Notes: generated from the letters alone by a model not told the origin. Shown: positions 22,284 through 34,800, counted from the stretch's first letter. The stretch: DNA of 64,000 nt from Doryteuthis pealeii (GCA_023376005.1 CM042145.1:101024040-101088039); one strand, 5' to 3'. Numbers and translations: made by a program.

Positions 22284-22462
22284 CAATGGTTCTCAACCTT
22301 TTTTTATTTACCTATTGCCCCTTTAATTCTATTTTACTTTTAGCCATTCGTTGTTTAAAAATCCCATTGTATTTTCATAGTTAAATACATTTTACTTGCC
22401 TGGGTCCCAAAAAATGTTATATAGTCCCCGGGGTCCATATGGACCCTGGTTGAGAACCACTG
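22284..22462. mobile_element. hAT-type MITE
   Basis: Terminal inverted repeats caatggttctcaacc and ggttgagaaccactg, flanked by 8-bp direct repeats with one mismatch (atatgatc and atataatc). These are classic hAT features. 179 bp, no coding sequence. Confidence 0.9.
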
Positions 22463-22470
22463 ATATAATC

Positions 22471-23656
22471 TATACATTTAATGGCTGATTCATTACTGCG
22501 GGCTTCAAAGCATTATATGCTTATCTTCAGACAAACCACCTTGTAAATGACATCCAAACGAATATACGTTATGAATGACATTCTCGCTTTATTTGATCTC
22601 GTGCATGCGTGATGTTAAAAATAAGACTTGGAAAGATTTTCCTTTTAATCTGGTTGATTTTGTGTTGTTATTTTTTCAGTCCAAGAGTTTAATAAATATT
22701 CATTTCTGTATGGACAAGCTCTGAATATATTGAGCTCCTGGTGTTTTGGCCACATATAAATCCAACATGTCTTGTTTATCATTGCATGACAAATCTAGTG
22801 GACTGATGGCAATCTAGACTCCTGGGTGAAAGGGGTTATTGGCCTCCTAACTTACCATTCATAGTTCTTACTAATTCACTATTGAGTAATATTCACCATG
22901 GCTTTGTCATTAGACTGGATCTACTTCTACCTTGCGTTTTGGTTGGTAAAATAAAATTTAATTTCTGAAGTAGTTATTATTATAGGGAAAGCATATTAAC
23001 TTAATATATTGTCTCCCTTATTTCATACCGTTGGATTTTATTACAAATCTATATACATTATTTAAGCAGGTTTTGTTAAAGACTATGGAATTTTTCTTCT
23101 TTATGATTTTCAAGTGTAGATCTTCAATTCTTACTATTTTCCATATATTGGTATCCAGATAGTAGAAAAAAATGTCCAATGCTTTTACCCAAGCACTTTC
23201 AACCATTTCACTGTTTGTCCTCAGGGGGATTATTGGTTGTTTGTTTGGTGCAAGTTTTATTCATTTAGGAGTGTCTATTGTAGGAGGATTGCTAAGGTTA
23301 GTGCATTAATTATTAAAGATGTTTAGCCCAACACGGGTAGCCTTGTGCCAGACAAAGTTATAGGATATAGTATCAAAATAATGAGGATACTCATACAAAT
23401 AATTCATAGAAATTAAATTAAAAAAATTTTTTTTTTCCCAATAATTTCAGAAAAATGTTTATTAGTCTTTTCCAAAATTGAAAATAAATTTGAACCAGAT
23501 TTCAAATAAATTTATATTAGGCCCTATAACATGTCCACAGCCAGTTGGTATTTGTGTTTTTGGCTGGTATGTCTATCTGGAAAAGATTTAAGAGAGAAAT
23601 GTTTTAGGATGTTTTTAAAATTTTCAAATGTTAAAAAGATTTGCCCTGATTTGTTG

Positions 23657-23691
<35 letters not shown>

Positions 23692-23781
23692 TTTTAATTT
23701 TTAACCAAGAAAATTTTTCTGTTCGGCTGATGATTCAATTTGGTGCCTTTTACATCAAACAATAACAAAATAATGTAAATG

Positions 23782-23812
<31 letters not shown>

Positions 23813-23927
23813 TTAAAAAATGTTACAAAAATAAATGTTCAATGTTTGGCTTTACAAAAAAGAAAGTTCAATTAAAAATTTTCTCAAAGAATTCAGATGC
23901 ACTTGTTTAACCAATGTTTGAAAAATG

Positions 23928-23965
<38 letters not shown>

Positions 23966-24050
23966 AAAAGGCCTTTTTGAACTAGTCCAACCATCTTTGT
24001 AAAATTTCCAATTTTTATTTGAATATTAAGAACAATTCTTCAACCAAAAA
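22471..24050. other. No gene recognised; poly(A) stretches
   Basis: AT-rich with long A runs at 23656-23687, 23790-23812 and 23931-23962. No coding pattern or RNA gene seen. Confidence 0.5.
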
Positions 24051-24126
24051 TATGTCCATAAAGTCCGTGTGCACTTTAAAGAATTTTAAATTTAAAAGTA
24101 CATACAGACTTTGTGGATGTCCTGTA
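24051..24126. repeat. Small mariner-type MITE
   Basis: Ends tgtccataaagtccgtgtgc and the imperfect complement near gactttgtggatgtcc. Same family as 30777-30855. Confidence 0.75.
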
Positions 24127-24471
24127 TTGACACATGGTATATATTTACTAGCACCCCACCCCAAGGGCGGGATATGTCACAAAGTCAAGTAAATTTTGGT
24201 TCCCAAAATAGCTCAGTTTCCTTTAGGGTTGTCTAGGCCAGGGGTTTTCAAACTATGGTTGCAATTCAAATTATTTTGGCTCTGGATAATTGAAAAACAC
24301 AGGCCTAAGGTGGTAACCCTTGATCCTCAACCTTTTTAGAGCAAGAGTGGTGCTTGGGGATATGTGCCCCTGAAACGGAATAAAAACCATAGGTCTTCCC
24401 TGCCACAGGTAAGATTATGTTTCAAAGAGAATTGATATAATAGGCAGAGATAACCTTATTATAAAAAGAAA

Positions 24472-24677
24472 ATAAAGTTGCGGAGTGGCCTATTGTCGGT
24501 ATCAGCCAGACAGCGAGGGAGTCTATCCCCCCTTTTGCAAGCGCTAGACCAAGGAGATTGTTTTTGCTGAGGTGGAGTGCCACATCTACAATCAGATTAC
24601 CCGATCTGTACTGGTATCGAACCAGGAACCTTGTGATTCCTGAGCAAGTGCTCTAATAACTGAGCTAAACCAGCCAC
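24472..24677 (-). mobile_element. tRNA-derived SINE, family A
   Basis: Body and inverse B box (ggtatcgaaccagg) present; part of the middle is deleted. Flanks share aaccttattata (about 24452 and 24699), but the right repeat lies 20 bp beyond the head. Confidence 0.78.
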
Positions 24678-24679
24678 TA

Positions 24680-25340
24680 CCAAAGATGAAATTATTTAAC
24701 CTTATTATACCAAAGATGAAAGGACCAGTTAAAAAAAAAAAAAAAAAACCTTGTGAATCTTAAATGCCCCTTTTGTTTTTTTTTCTTTATTCATTCTTTT
24801 TTTTTTTTTTTTTTAATTAGATAAGGATGCATACAAAATATTCTGAAGACAGAAAACAATAACAAAAACAAAAAACAACAAATAAGAAAATTAAAAAGAA
24901 ATATCTGTGAGGGAAATATTTTCCCCTATTTATTAATATAATACCTCTGCCCCAATAATAGTCATCAAATTTGCATATATATTTCATACAGTAAATGTAA
25001 CAACTATTATGGGACAGGGATAGTACTGTATATGCATATACATGAATGAAATGTATGAATAGTTGTTTTGTATTGGACTTCAAGGTTTATCCTTTTTATG
25101 GCAAAATACAAAAAAATGTGATCATGAAATTAATCTGATGGTAGAAGGGGAACTTAGTTCAGCTGTGTATTTTCAAAAGACTGACTTTTTTTTATCAACT
25201 AGTCTTGTATATTTCCTTTTTTCTTCAGTTATTAAAAAAAAAAAAAAAAAAAAAAAAGTTTAAAAAGATTTAAGTCTGGTTACCCTTGTTTGCCTGTGCC
25301 CACAAACTATTCTTTGTTTAAAACTGAGCAGATTATGTTT
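24680..25340. other. No gene recognised
   Basis: AT-rich, with poly(A)/poly(T). Contains one diverged copy of the 92-bp hairpin family (24945-25025, aatgtaacaactattatggg). Confidence 0.5.
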
Positions 25341-25345
25341 GTGAA

Positions 25346-25346
<1 letters not shown>

Positions 25347-25420
<74 letters not shown>
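25347..25420. repeat. (AT)n(GT)n microsatellite
   Basis: AT run followed by GT run. Confidence 0.92.
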
Positions 25421-25423
<3 letters not shown>

Positions 25424-25877
25424 TCTGTTCATTCAAACAAATTCAGTTAAAAATAATAGAATCCTTATTGTTTTCTAACAATTTGTTGAAGTTATCTTGA
25501 AAGGTGTTAATCGGTTATATAACCTGGATAATGGTTCCAAAAAGGACTTGGTTTACTAATAATATCCCTTTCAGACAACGGATTAACACCTTCCAAGATG
25601 ATAACATAATAAAATTGTTAGAAAACTGGAAAACAGTAAGGATTCTATTATTTTTTAACCAAATATATATAAATATGTGTGTGTGTGCGTGTGTATGATG
25701 TTAGGAAATTTGAATACATTGCATTATGGAACGTCTAACCTAGTGCTAAGTTAAGCTTAGTAAATAGCTATTTAAAGAAAAAGAAAAAAAAAATTAACTC
25801 TTAATTTAATACCATTATAAATTTATTTTTGAATTTTTGTTTCAACCACATCTTTTTCCAGTCTTAGATAGGTGAAC

Positions 25878-26095
25878 GCGTGAAAAGAAAAAGATGATGT
25901 GGTGGTAGTAGTAGTAGTAGTAGTAGCTGTTGTCACATGAAAATATGTAAAGTTGCGGAGTGGCCTATTGTCGGTATCAGCCAGACAGCGAGGGAGTCTA
26001 TCCCCCTTCTTGCGCTAGTGCTAGACCAAGGAAAGAAAAAGATGATGTGGTGGTAGTAGTAGTAATAGTTGTTGTCACATGAAAATATGTAAAGG
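25878..26095. repeat. Tandem duplication around a SINE fragment
   Basis: About 70 bp (aagatgatgtggtggtagta ... cacatgaaaatatgtaaag) occurs at 25878-25950 and 26033-26095. Between them is a truncated family A SINE (25950-26033, minus). Confidence 0.82.
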
Positions 26096-26124
26096 GCCAC
26101 AAGTTTGGCTGAGCAACAAAGCCA

Positions 26125-26125
<1 letters not shown>

Positions 26126-26160
<35 letters not shown>
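26126..26160. repeat. Poly(A) run
   Basis: About 35 bp of A. Confidence 0.9.
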
Positions 26161-26162
<2 letters not shown>

Positions 26163-26657
26163 AGTATGGTGTTGTGTGTGCAAAAGTTTTGAGCAATTTT
26201 ATTTTAAAAGGGAAATTTTGCACACAACTAATAAACGAAATTGGATCATTTTTTTAAAAACATCCTATTTATATAATTGTGTGTGTGTGTGTGTTATTGG
26301 ATAATTCTGGAATAAATTTCTGAGACAGCTCCCCCCTGAACACATTCATCTTTGTTGTTTTTGAAGATAGGGTCTTGGCCTTCAAGTGTATACCATATTC
26401 AGTAGCATTATAGAATTTCTCAAATGGAAACTTATGTCATCCTGGAAAACAGTTTTTAGTGCTAACATTTTGCTTGTATTTGAACTCAAGTTGCTGAGTC
26501 CATAGATCAGCAGAACAGAAGTTAAAGGTTCAAATCCATTTTCCTGAAAGAGCTGAAAACATACTCATTCAGTCCAATATGGAAGAGGTAGTTAAAAACT
26601 TCATAAGTATTACTGAATGTTGTATACTACTAAGGAAGGTCATAGAATACATCAACT

Positions 26658-26793
26658 AAAATGTGAAAAATATAAATGGAAAGGTAGATAAAACAACACA
26701 AACAATTGATTCAATTAAGATTTTGTCTTTATTAATTGAATCAGTTGTTTGTGTTAGTTTATCTAATTTTCGATTTATATTTTTCACATTTTG
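26658..26793. repeat. Fold-back element, arms about 60 bp
   Basis: aaaatgtgaaaaatataaat pairs with atttatatttttcacatttt, and acacaaacaattgattcaat with its complement. Confidence 0.85.
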
Positions 26794-27404
26794 TCAGATT
26801 TTTTTACAAACTGTTGTTTCTTCTTAAACTAAAATGTAATAAAAACAACAAAGATGAAGATGCTAATAAAAAAAATAAATAAAAAAAAGTTGTAGTGAAT
26901 TCAAAAATCTATATGCATATATAAATTGACAGGAAGTGTTTTGTTGAAATGAAATTCACAGCACAAAAAGAGAGCAATGGCTGATGGGAAATTTTCAATG
27001 TGGCGGGAAACAAAATGATAAAAAAACAAAAAAAAACAATAGCTAACAAAAATTGATTCATGAAAATAACTTTTTTTTTCTAATGTAGAAAATTGAACTA
27101 TTTTTTTTTTCTTTTCATTTTTTAAAATCATTGCATCTTCAACCCAATAAATTTATATTAGCTGCCATCTTGACATTTGGGCTTACATTAAGATTCTAAT
27201 TCAACATAAATCTGAACATCAACAAGAAAAATAAATAAATAATATATATATAAATTGGATATGACCAACTGCTGATTACTACTGCTCTAAAATAACAAAA
27301 CAAATTTCTATAACAGCAATGTAATACAAAGTATGTGCACTCATTATATATAAATTAAGGTTTGATAAATCCATACCTATTTTTATTGATTAAAATACTA
27401 TATA

Positions 27405-27548
27405 TACTGGCATATAAGTAACATTTTTCAACATTAAAAAAAAGAAATCTGAACTCAACAATGTTGTCTTATTTTAAATGAATGTTGTCTGTCAAATATA
27501 GGCATGAACCTAAATTACAGACTGACTTATATGCAGGCATATACAGTA
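27405..27548. repeat. Mariner-type MITE
   Basis: Ends tatatactggcatataagt and acttatatgcaggcatata then cagta. Non-coding, TA-flanked. Confidence 0.72.
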
Positions 27549-27584
27549 ATTAAAAAAAAAATCAATCTTAATAATAATAATGTT

Positions 27585-27665
27585 ATATATCAATTAGAGA
27601 GGATAATTCATATCATTACAGAAATATTATATATCAATTAGAGAGGATAATTTATATCATTAACT
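27585..27665. repeat. Short tandem duplication
   Basis: atatatcaattagagaggat with ataattcatatcatta is repeated once about 42 bp on. Confidence 0.85.
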
Positions 27666-27734
27666 TTATCGGATTGTCATCTGTAAAAAAAAAAAAAAAA
27701 AAAAATTTTAAAAATCTTAAATGAGAATAGTTAC

Positions 27735-27940
27735 CTACCCTCCCACAGGTGTCAGATGTGGCACAAGGCCATTTTTATTGTGGGAGGACCCCTATATATA
27801 TGTGGAATCAGTAACAGAAATTGCCCAGTTTCTTCAGTATTCTCTTGTAGAGGCACATCAAGTATTAACCTTTGATCCTTTAAATGCAATAGGATGGAAA
27901 CAATTTCCTGAAACTGGGCAACTGCCTTTATCAGCATAAA
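27735..27940. repeat. Hairpin-bearing dispersed repeat
   Basis: gtggcacaaggccatttttat resembles 1528-1550 and element D ends; aaattgcccagtttc pairs with gaaactgggcaact 80 bp on. The overlapping 72-codon frame is not credible as a gene. Confidence 0.45.
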
Positions 27941-27944
27941 AAAT

Positions 27945-29535
27945 AAATAAATAAAAATTGATTCCCTTTAAACCTGTAGATCAGATAAATACTTATACAG
28001 TTTTCAACTATCTGGGACTGTCTTTTTTCAAATTAGAGATTCTAATTAACTGCACATACACACACACAGCTTGCACAAAAGAAAGAGGAGTCTGATAAAA
28101 GAGTCTGATAAAAAGACTACATTAGGTTTTTACAGTCAAGGCTATCTTCAGTTGACCAAAAAGAAAAAAAAAAAGGGCACAAAAGATAGTTTGCACCAAT
28201 TAGACAACAGGAAAATTCTGGGCCTAAATATTAACATACAGAAAAAAATCATGAAAATGGTCAGAAAGTCTTGTCACACCTATATATTCAAAAAAAAAAA
28301 ATTTATATTATATATAATTTAAAAAAAAAAATTCTAGAATTTCAATTTATAGGGAGTGACAAGATTTTTGCCCCCCCCCCCCCCAGTTTTCTTTATAAAA
28401 AGAAGCCTAACCTTATAATTATAGATATTCATTAATGTTTACAAAAATGTTTTAAGAGTTTTCTTACCTTTCAAATATAAGAGCTTATATATGATACCAT
28501 TTTGTTGGATATTATATCCAATGCAGTTAAGAAATAGGACTTGTAAACTTGAAAGTCTTTTAAATTTTTTTTATTTCTTGTGTAAAGTTTTATTCTTCAT
28601 CATATGGGCATTTTTAAACAACTGAAAGATTTTGAACCTTTGACAAACCCATCTTATGTAAACATGTGAAATTTCTTAAAATTAACATTTTTGAATTTGT
28701 TATAATTAACTATTTTTCATACTGGCATTCTATTTATCATGCTGTGTACATAGTAATGTTAATAAAGTTTAAGATATTTAAAAAAAGTACAACTTTATTT
28801 TAGTATTATTTTAGCCAGATAAGGACATATATCATAGAAACCTAGACTTGTTTTCTAGTGAATTTATCATGTTTACATAGTATCATTTGAGGTTTTCTAA
28901 AATGGAAGAAGTGGTCTTTATCATGAAGATGTGTGATGAAGGCATTTAAAATATCCTATTTTATTGCTCTTTTGTGTTCATAAATGCGTTGGTTTTTTTT
29001 TGGTTTTTTAATATAGACATAATTGTTTCACCTATTTGAAGGTTTTCACACTTTGTATATGGAATATATGTAATCCCTGCTTCATATTATTTTGGGAGTG
29101 ATTAATTAAGTCCTGGATTTAATTTGGGCTGTGTGAAATTTTCAAAATTGAAAATTTTGAAGAAACCTTCGGTTGTGTTTTTATGATGAAGAACAAAATG
29201 TTACTTAGGAAAGAAAACAATTGTAACAGCAACTTCAGGTTTTCAAATCCTATTTCTTACCGTATATACAGAGAGAGAGAAAAAAAAGAAGGTATAAAGA
29301 CTTTATTCGTTTTTTCTTCTTCTTCAGTAGCACAAAACAGAAACTGTATCAAACAGAAAAGTCTCTCGAAACATTAAAAGCATTTTCTTTGATAGCAAAA
29401 ATGATATCAAAGCAGAGACCAGAAAAAAGTCTCTTTCTTTGCATATTACAGCTGAAGAAGGCCAGAGAATATACTGACTGAAACATTGTGCAAACAAGCA
29501 AAAACAAGGAGTTCAATTTGAAAATTATCAACAGT
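27945..29535. other. No gene recognised
   Basis: AT-rich sequence. A poly(C) run lies at 28371-28384. Near 29448 gctgaagaaggcc precedes gactgaaacattg, a Penelope-type end motif. Confidence 0.5.
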
Positions 29536-29763
29536 ATAAGTAAAGTTGGCAGGGCGGCCCAATGTTGGTATCAGCCAGGGAGTCTATCCCCTTTTCACTA
29601 GTGCTAGACTAGAGATTATTTTAGCATCTGAGATGGAGCACCACACCAGTTCCTCACTTTACCGCACAGATCCCTGTGCTATTCATGTACTGACTTGGCA
29701 AGGGCCAGTATCGAACCCTGAACCTTGTGATTCCTAGGCTGACATTCTACCAACTGAGATGAG
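29536..29763 (-). mobile_element. tRNA-derived SINE, family A
   Basis: Tail aagtaaagttgg, body, and inverse B box (ccagtatcgaaccctgaa) present; A box region (ctaccaactgagatg) decayed. Confidence 0.83.
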
Positions 29764-29955
29764 CTTAATATTAGTTAAATTCATCCAAAAATACGAGGGG
29801 GTGAAATCTTCCCCTTGGTCCAATAAGTATGCATACTAAATCTGGTAGCTCTATATCAAGCAGTTTGGCTGTCTGAAGAGGATAGATGGGCAAACTCTTT
29901 CCAATTATTAATAAATTTGCTCATGTAAAACATTGCAATATTGGTACAAATTAGA

Positions 29956-29959
<4 letters not shown>

Positions 29960-30023
<64 letters not shown>

Positions 30024-30080
30024 AAAGTAAGCCTAATGATTCAGAGAATGTTTATCTAGGTTTCTCCTAATGGATTATCA

Positions 30081-30123
<43 letters not shown>

Positions 30124-30130
30124 TATATAT
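29960..30130. repeat. Two (AT)n microsatellites
   Basis: AT runs at about 29960-30019 and 30083-30121 with 60 bp between. Confidence 0.9.
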
Positions 30131-30134
30131 AGAT

Positions 30135-30774
30135 TTTAAAATCAAATGTTTTTATGCAACTCAGAACCTGTTCTTTCCATCAATTGAAGATAGCCTTAAG
30201 TGATACATTTTTTAGTAATGGTACAAGTATTTTTTTAATAGTATTTAAAAAAAAAAAAAATGTTTAAATAAATTTATAGCTTTAAATTTGATCTTTTGGA
30301 ATGTTCCAATTGTTTTTATGAATTGAAATGTTGTGAGCCATATAAACTAAATGCATATAATGGTTGAAAGAAAGTGTTGAGATCTTAACACCCTGTACCT
30401 GAGCTAAAAAGAAAGGGTGGGGTGCACAAAAATATTCAAGATCAAGAACACCTTTGTTTGAAGCTATCCTATTTTTTAATTTTTTTTTTTAATTCAAAGG
30501 CAGTAATTGGTATTGATCATTTTACCAAGTATTCTTTTAGTATCTAATGATCTCTCTGCGTATAGTAAAATATCACTCTGCATTTAAAATACTGGGCTTA
30601 TGAATTCATGTGGCAAAAAATTCTCTCTTATCTAGGATTCCCAGGAGATTAAATTTTTTTTAAACTACTTCTAAGAATAGAAGTTGCTCATTTATTTCTA
30701 TTTATTTACCCCCCGCCCGCCCACATGTGGCATTTTTAAATCATTTAAAACTGATTTTGCCATTCTACTCTTTA
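30135..30774. other. No gene recognised
   Basis: AT-rich single-copy-looking sequence. Confidence 0.5.
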
Positions 30775-30776
30775 TA

Positions 30777-30855
30777 CAGTGTCTATAAAGTCTGTGTGCA
30801 CTTTAATTAATGTTAATTTTTTTATAAAGGCAACACAGACTTTATGGACACCATG
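30777..30855. mobile_element. Palindromic mariner-type MITE with TA duplication
   Basis: Begins cagtgtctataaagtctgtg, ends cacagactttatggacacca then tg, flanked by TA on both sides (30775-30776 and 30856-30857). 79 bp. Confidence 0.8.
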
Positions 30856-31158
30856 TATATAAATTTCCTGTAGGAATTCCGATATAGAAGATACATTTTC
30901 ATGTTAATGTATTAGATATACCAATGTTATTTCTATATCTGTTAACTTTTGATCCAGCAGACATTTTTCTTAAATTTACATCTTAAGACATGTGGGAGGG
31001 GGTGGCGGCAAGGGGGTAGCAAGTTTTAAAAAAAATAAAAATGAAGTGAAGGTTGAACCATTGACTCAGCCCCCCTCCCCCTCTCTGCTAATAAAAAATA
31101 AGGATGGAATGGTGAATTAGTATTAAGGCTTCTGAACTTCACATACCAGATAATCAGT

Positions 31159-31159
<1 letters not shown>

Positions 31160-31221
<62 letters not shown>
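31160..31221. repeat. (AT)n microsatellite
   Basis: About 60 bp of AT. Confidence 0.93.
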
Positions 31222-31224
<3 letters not shown>

Positions 31225-31557
31225 AGTGAATCCAAATAGTGAAATGTAATATTCTAGAAAAAGGGAAACATTATTCATTTTGTTGCTGTGTCTAACAGCT
31301 AAAGAATTTTCCCTGAAAAATCATTATTTTAGTTAGTCTTCAATATTTATGGCAAGGAGGAGGATTTTTGTTTTATGTAACAAAGAAAATGAACAACTTT
31401 GAAAGTAAACCAATTAATCCTTAATGTCTATAATATTTTTGTTCCTTAGCTAAATGATAACTTGAATATAATATATTATATTATATAACATTATAGTTAT
31501 TACATTTAGTGTATGAAATATATATATACACATATATAATAATAACTATTACAGAAA

Positions 31558-31668
31558 ACTCATGCTGAAAGCATCAATTTCTACCAGGTCACCAAATTTA
31601 AGCAGTAACAAGTACTTAGGTGAGTGACTATTTAGTAACAGCAGGTATGGTAAGCCACCGCTTGTATT
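31558..31668 (+). mobile_element. 5S rRNA-derived SINE, 5' part (family F)
   Basis: catgctgaaagcatcaattt matches the 5S segment catgctgaaagcaccggtt, and aagtacttaggtgagtgact matches the TAGTACTTGGATGGGTGACC segment. gcaggtatggtaagcc follows. The shared 3' tail is missing. Confidence 0.72.
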
Positions 31669-31674
31669 ACAAAT

Positions 31675-31881
31675 TTTAGCCTGATTTTCAATTATTATTG
31701 ACTTTTATTGAAATCCAATTAGCCAGTCCTGTTTCTGAATACTATCTTAACGTGTGTAAAGTTTAATGATCGGATCACTGGTTATACTAGAAAAAAAAAA
31801 AAAAAAGTCCCAATGTTGTTTTCTGGTGAGGACCTTTTCAGCTAGATGTCTATCTTATTGTATACAAGGTGACCCCACCAC

Positions 31882-31921
<40 letters not shown>

Positions 31922-32171
31922 GAACCCAAATTCTGTTTTTTTTTTTTTTTGGGGGGGGGGGGGCACCCAGTATAAAGTAACGATTTGGTTTAGCTAACCT
32001 GATAGACACTAAGTAAGGCTCCAGTTTAGCATTATGCTTACACTGGAAATCAAACCCACACATTTTGGAAGTTTTGGACTTGTGAAAAACATATTCCAGG
32101 GTGCCATTACTTATCATAGGAAATTTGGTGGCCACAGCTGTAGCCATTCCTGAGTTATCTCATTAGACAGA

Positions 32172-32235
<64 letters not shown>

Positions 32236-32745
32236 AAAAAAAAAAAAAAGGAAAAAAAAAAAGAAGACATTTAGCCAAATGATAGTAAGAAAATATGGAG
32301 AATTGTGTATATGTCTGATTAAAACTTGAACGAACTAAAACCAAACATATTTTTTTGGATGAGAATATTTAAAGTGTTAAAAGTCTTTTATACAGCAGTC
32401 TAAAAAATAATGGTCACAACATTTCTTGAGTTAGAATTTTAAAAGTTTTTTTCTTCTTTCTTTCTTTCTTTCTATATTTAAATTAAAATCTTGTGTATTT
32501 GTGAAAGTTAATTAAAAGAAAGAATTCTATTCTTGATTTTTCTTTTTATCAGTCTCTCCTCTTTAACAATTCTGGCAAAGTATTTTTTGCATTCTAATTG
32601 TAACCCACAAGACAAAGATTTAAAAAAGAACAACTTATCTATTTGACTGCACAAACCCAAACAACCAAATTTCCCACAAAGTCTTTTCTATTCACACAGT
32701 ACAAAACCCAGATCTTTAAAACTAAACATTAATTGAAGAAAACTT
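31675..32745. other. 3' flank of SLC7; low-complexity DNA
   Basis: Contains poly(A) at 31883-31917 and 32173-32270 and a poly(T)/poly(G) run at 31936-31962. The 3' UTR of the minus-strand gene must extend into this interval but its end is not marked by an obvious signal. Confidence 0.5.
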
Positions 32746-32748
32746 CTT

Positions 32749-32813
32749 TTATACATTCTTCTTCTCTTCAGGTACAACCATTAACAATTTCTGCAGAAAC
32801 TTTGTTCCATTAT
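32749..32813 (-). CDS. SLC7 transporter, last coding exon with stop
   Basis: Encodes DNGTKFLQKLLMVVPEEKKN then V and TAA. The LQ.L..VVPEE ending is typical of the cytoplasmic C-terminus of this family (compare the endings of LAT1, b0,+AT and xCT as known families). The acceptor is gtttttcag. The aspartate codon is split with exon e. Translation of all six exons gives 197 residues, roughly the last 40% of a protein usually near 500 residues. No convincing poly(A) site was assigned downstream (lower coordinates), so the 3' UTR end is unknown. Confidence 0.92.
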
Positions 32814-32892
32814 CTGAAAAACACACAAAAAAAAAAAAAAAAATAAAAAAATAAAAAAAAAAACAAAACAAACATTGAGCTGAGAAATTATA

Positions 32893-33198
32893 ACTACAAA
32901 TATATGCACCCTCCAGATGCATGTACTTTAGTTTTAATGTAATAAGATATATCAAATTAGAAAGGCTAATGAAACTAAATAAGAATGCAGATAAAAAGAT
33001 CTGAAACAGAGTGAGGTATAATTGAAAAACGGACTAATTAAAACTTACTCTTCCGTCACTCCTGTCTTTCATTGCTAAGTTTTCCTAATGCATGTTATTT
33101 GTATGTAGATATGGCCAACAGTATTAATAATTGAGGTTTGTGGCTCGAGTAATAGTATAGTTTTGATTACAGACAGAAAAACACACAATCTCTATTAT
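32893..33198 (-). mobile_element. Helitron-like element HelB, copy 2
   Basis: Minus-strand 3' end has a degenerate hairpin (gcatctggagggtgc) and tagt. The body matches 34938-35579. It stops in aatctctattata, where a SINE begins. Confidence 0.72.
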
Positions 33199-33456
33199 AA
33201 AGTAAAGATAAAGTCGTCGGGGCAGCCTAAAGTCGGTATCAGCCAATCAGTGAGGGAGTCTATCCCCTTTTCACTATCGCCAGACCAAGGAGATTGTTTT
33301 TGCGTCTGAGGTGGTGCGCCACACCTACCATCAGCTCCTTACTTTACCGCACAGATCCCTGTGCTACTCATACGCTGAGTTGGCGAGGACCGGGATCGAA
33401 CTAGGAACCTTGTGGTTTCTAGCCAAACGCTCTACCGACTGAGCTAACCCGGCCCC
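33199..33456 (-). mobile_element. tRNA-derived SINE, family A (full length)
   Basis: Tail aagtaaagataaagtcg, full body, inverse B box (cgggatcgaactagg) and A box (accgactgagctaaccc). Very similar to 3491-3752 and 58584-58834. Lies between two HelB copies. Confidence 0.9.
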
Positions 33457-33785
33457 AAGTTTTAATGTAATAAGATATTATATCAAATTAGAAAGGCTAA
33501 TGAAACTAAATAAGAATGCAGATAAAAAGATCTGGAACAGAGTGGGGTATAATTGAAAAACGGACCAATTAAAACTTACTCTTCCGTCACTCCTGTCTTT
33601 CATTGCTAAGTTTTCCTAATGCATGTTATTTGTATGTAGATATGGCCAAAAGTATTAATAATCGAAGTTTAAATAAAAATAAAATCATGGAGAATGCGAT
33701 GTTAATAACTAATGGCATTGTGACTTGAGTAATAGTATAGTTTTGATTACAGACAGAAAAACACACAATCTCCATTATAATAAGA
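33457..33785 (-). mobile_element. Helitron-like element HelB, second tandem copy
   Basis: Repeats 32927-33198 with about 95% identity but includes about 54 bp missing from the first copy. Its 5' terminus (inverse of TCTTATTATAATGGAG) ends at 33785. It lacks the 3' terminal hairpin. Confidence 0.8.
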
Positions 33786-34034
33786 TAATATACAGATTTA
33801 TTCACATTCATAGATCAATGTATAGATAGGGCCAGTGCTAGGGCCTCATGCCCCCCCCCCCAATATATCATATAGGGCCCCCTACTCTACTACATGTCAA
33901 TTTTCAGAAAGTAGTATTCATAGACAATATGAAACCTGCTCTTCCTAGCACCCCCACCTATGGCTAGGACGGATTTTAGAAAATCAAACAAATACAAAAC
34001 CCTTTTATTTTTAATAGTGATTTGATGATTAATT

Positions 34035-34507
34035 GATTTTAATGGTATGTCAACCCATCCAGGATTATTTTATGCTATTTAACAGGTACTACCACTCCAG
34101 GTCAGAGTAGACCTGGGAGCAATGGTGATGAAGGGGTGCTCCACTTTCTCCAGATCTGGAACCTCACCACCATCAGATAGTTTAACTTCATTCCAAGGAC
34201 ATGAAGACCCTCAGCCTACGCCTTCTAGCAAATATATGATAAAAATAGTTGGGGCTTGCCATAAAGGCAATAGGGTTGGGGGCAATCATATAGGTGCTAG
34301 AGCTTGACATGACCAGCCAATTGAGCGGAGGGAGCCTTTCCGACCACTCATCTAAGGGTTGAAGTTGAGTGTTGCATGTCATGGACTGCTCATCCATCTG
34401 GATTCCGTCCTTGTGTCACAGGTTGTCACCCATAGCCAACATTGGTGGTGGTGGTGGTGGTCTTACCTCTCTGCAGAGGTGCATTCTAAAGCCCCAGCTG
34501 ACAGGGC
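34035..34507 (-). mobile_element. Element E, diverged copy
   Basis: Inverse E body: ggtactaccactcc, gtcagagtagacctgggagc, gatgaaggggtgctccact, ending gccccagctgacagggc. Tail degenerate (gtatgtcaacccatcc). Confidence 0.8.
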
Positions 34508-34603
34508 TTTTTCTTTCTTTATTTTTTCTTTAAATAATTCCTCTTGCTGTTACTTGATTGATAACATATTATTACACACCTTCCCCTCACTGAAATGTCT
34601 TGG

Positions 34604-34800
34604 AGTTGGAGGCATGGGGTCTAATGGTTAGAGTCATAAGAAATGGACTTGTCGACCTGAGTTCAAATCCTTACAGTTCACAGAGCTAATACCCTTGAGA
34701 AAGGTATGAATCCCACTACTCTCCCTCCAGCTATGGGTAAATAGTAGGGTAGACGGGGATCTTTAACCTTGGTTAGGCAACTAGTCTAGAAGAAGGAAAA
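34604..34800 (+). mobile_element. tRNA-derived SINE, family B
   Basis: ggggtctaatggttagagtc (A box) and gagttcaaatcct (B box), then a body with gaaaggtatgaatccca, tctttaaccttggttaggca and agaaggaaaactctgaattc. A second copy lies at 46046-46265, a fragment near 49140-49215. Confidence 0.82.

Noticed and set aside
24238..24310. hAT-like ends (caggggttttcaaact)
   Set aside because: The right end and the 8-bp duplication do not match convincingly.
27721..27939. 72-codon frame
   Set aside because: Overlaps a dispersed repeat with a hairpin; homology absent.
32173..32270. Poly-Phe frame
   Set aside because: Translation of a long homopolymer.
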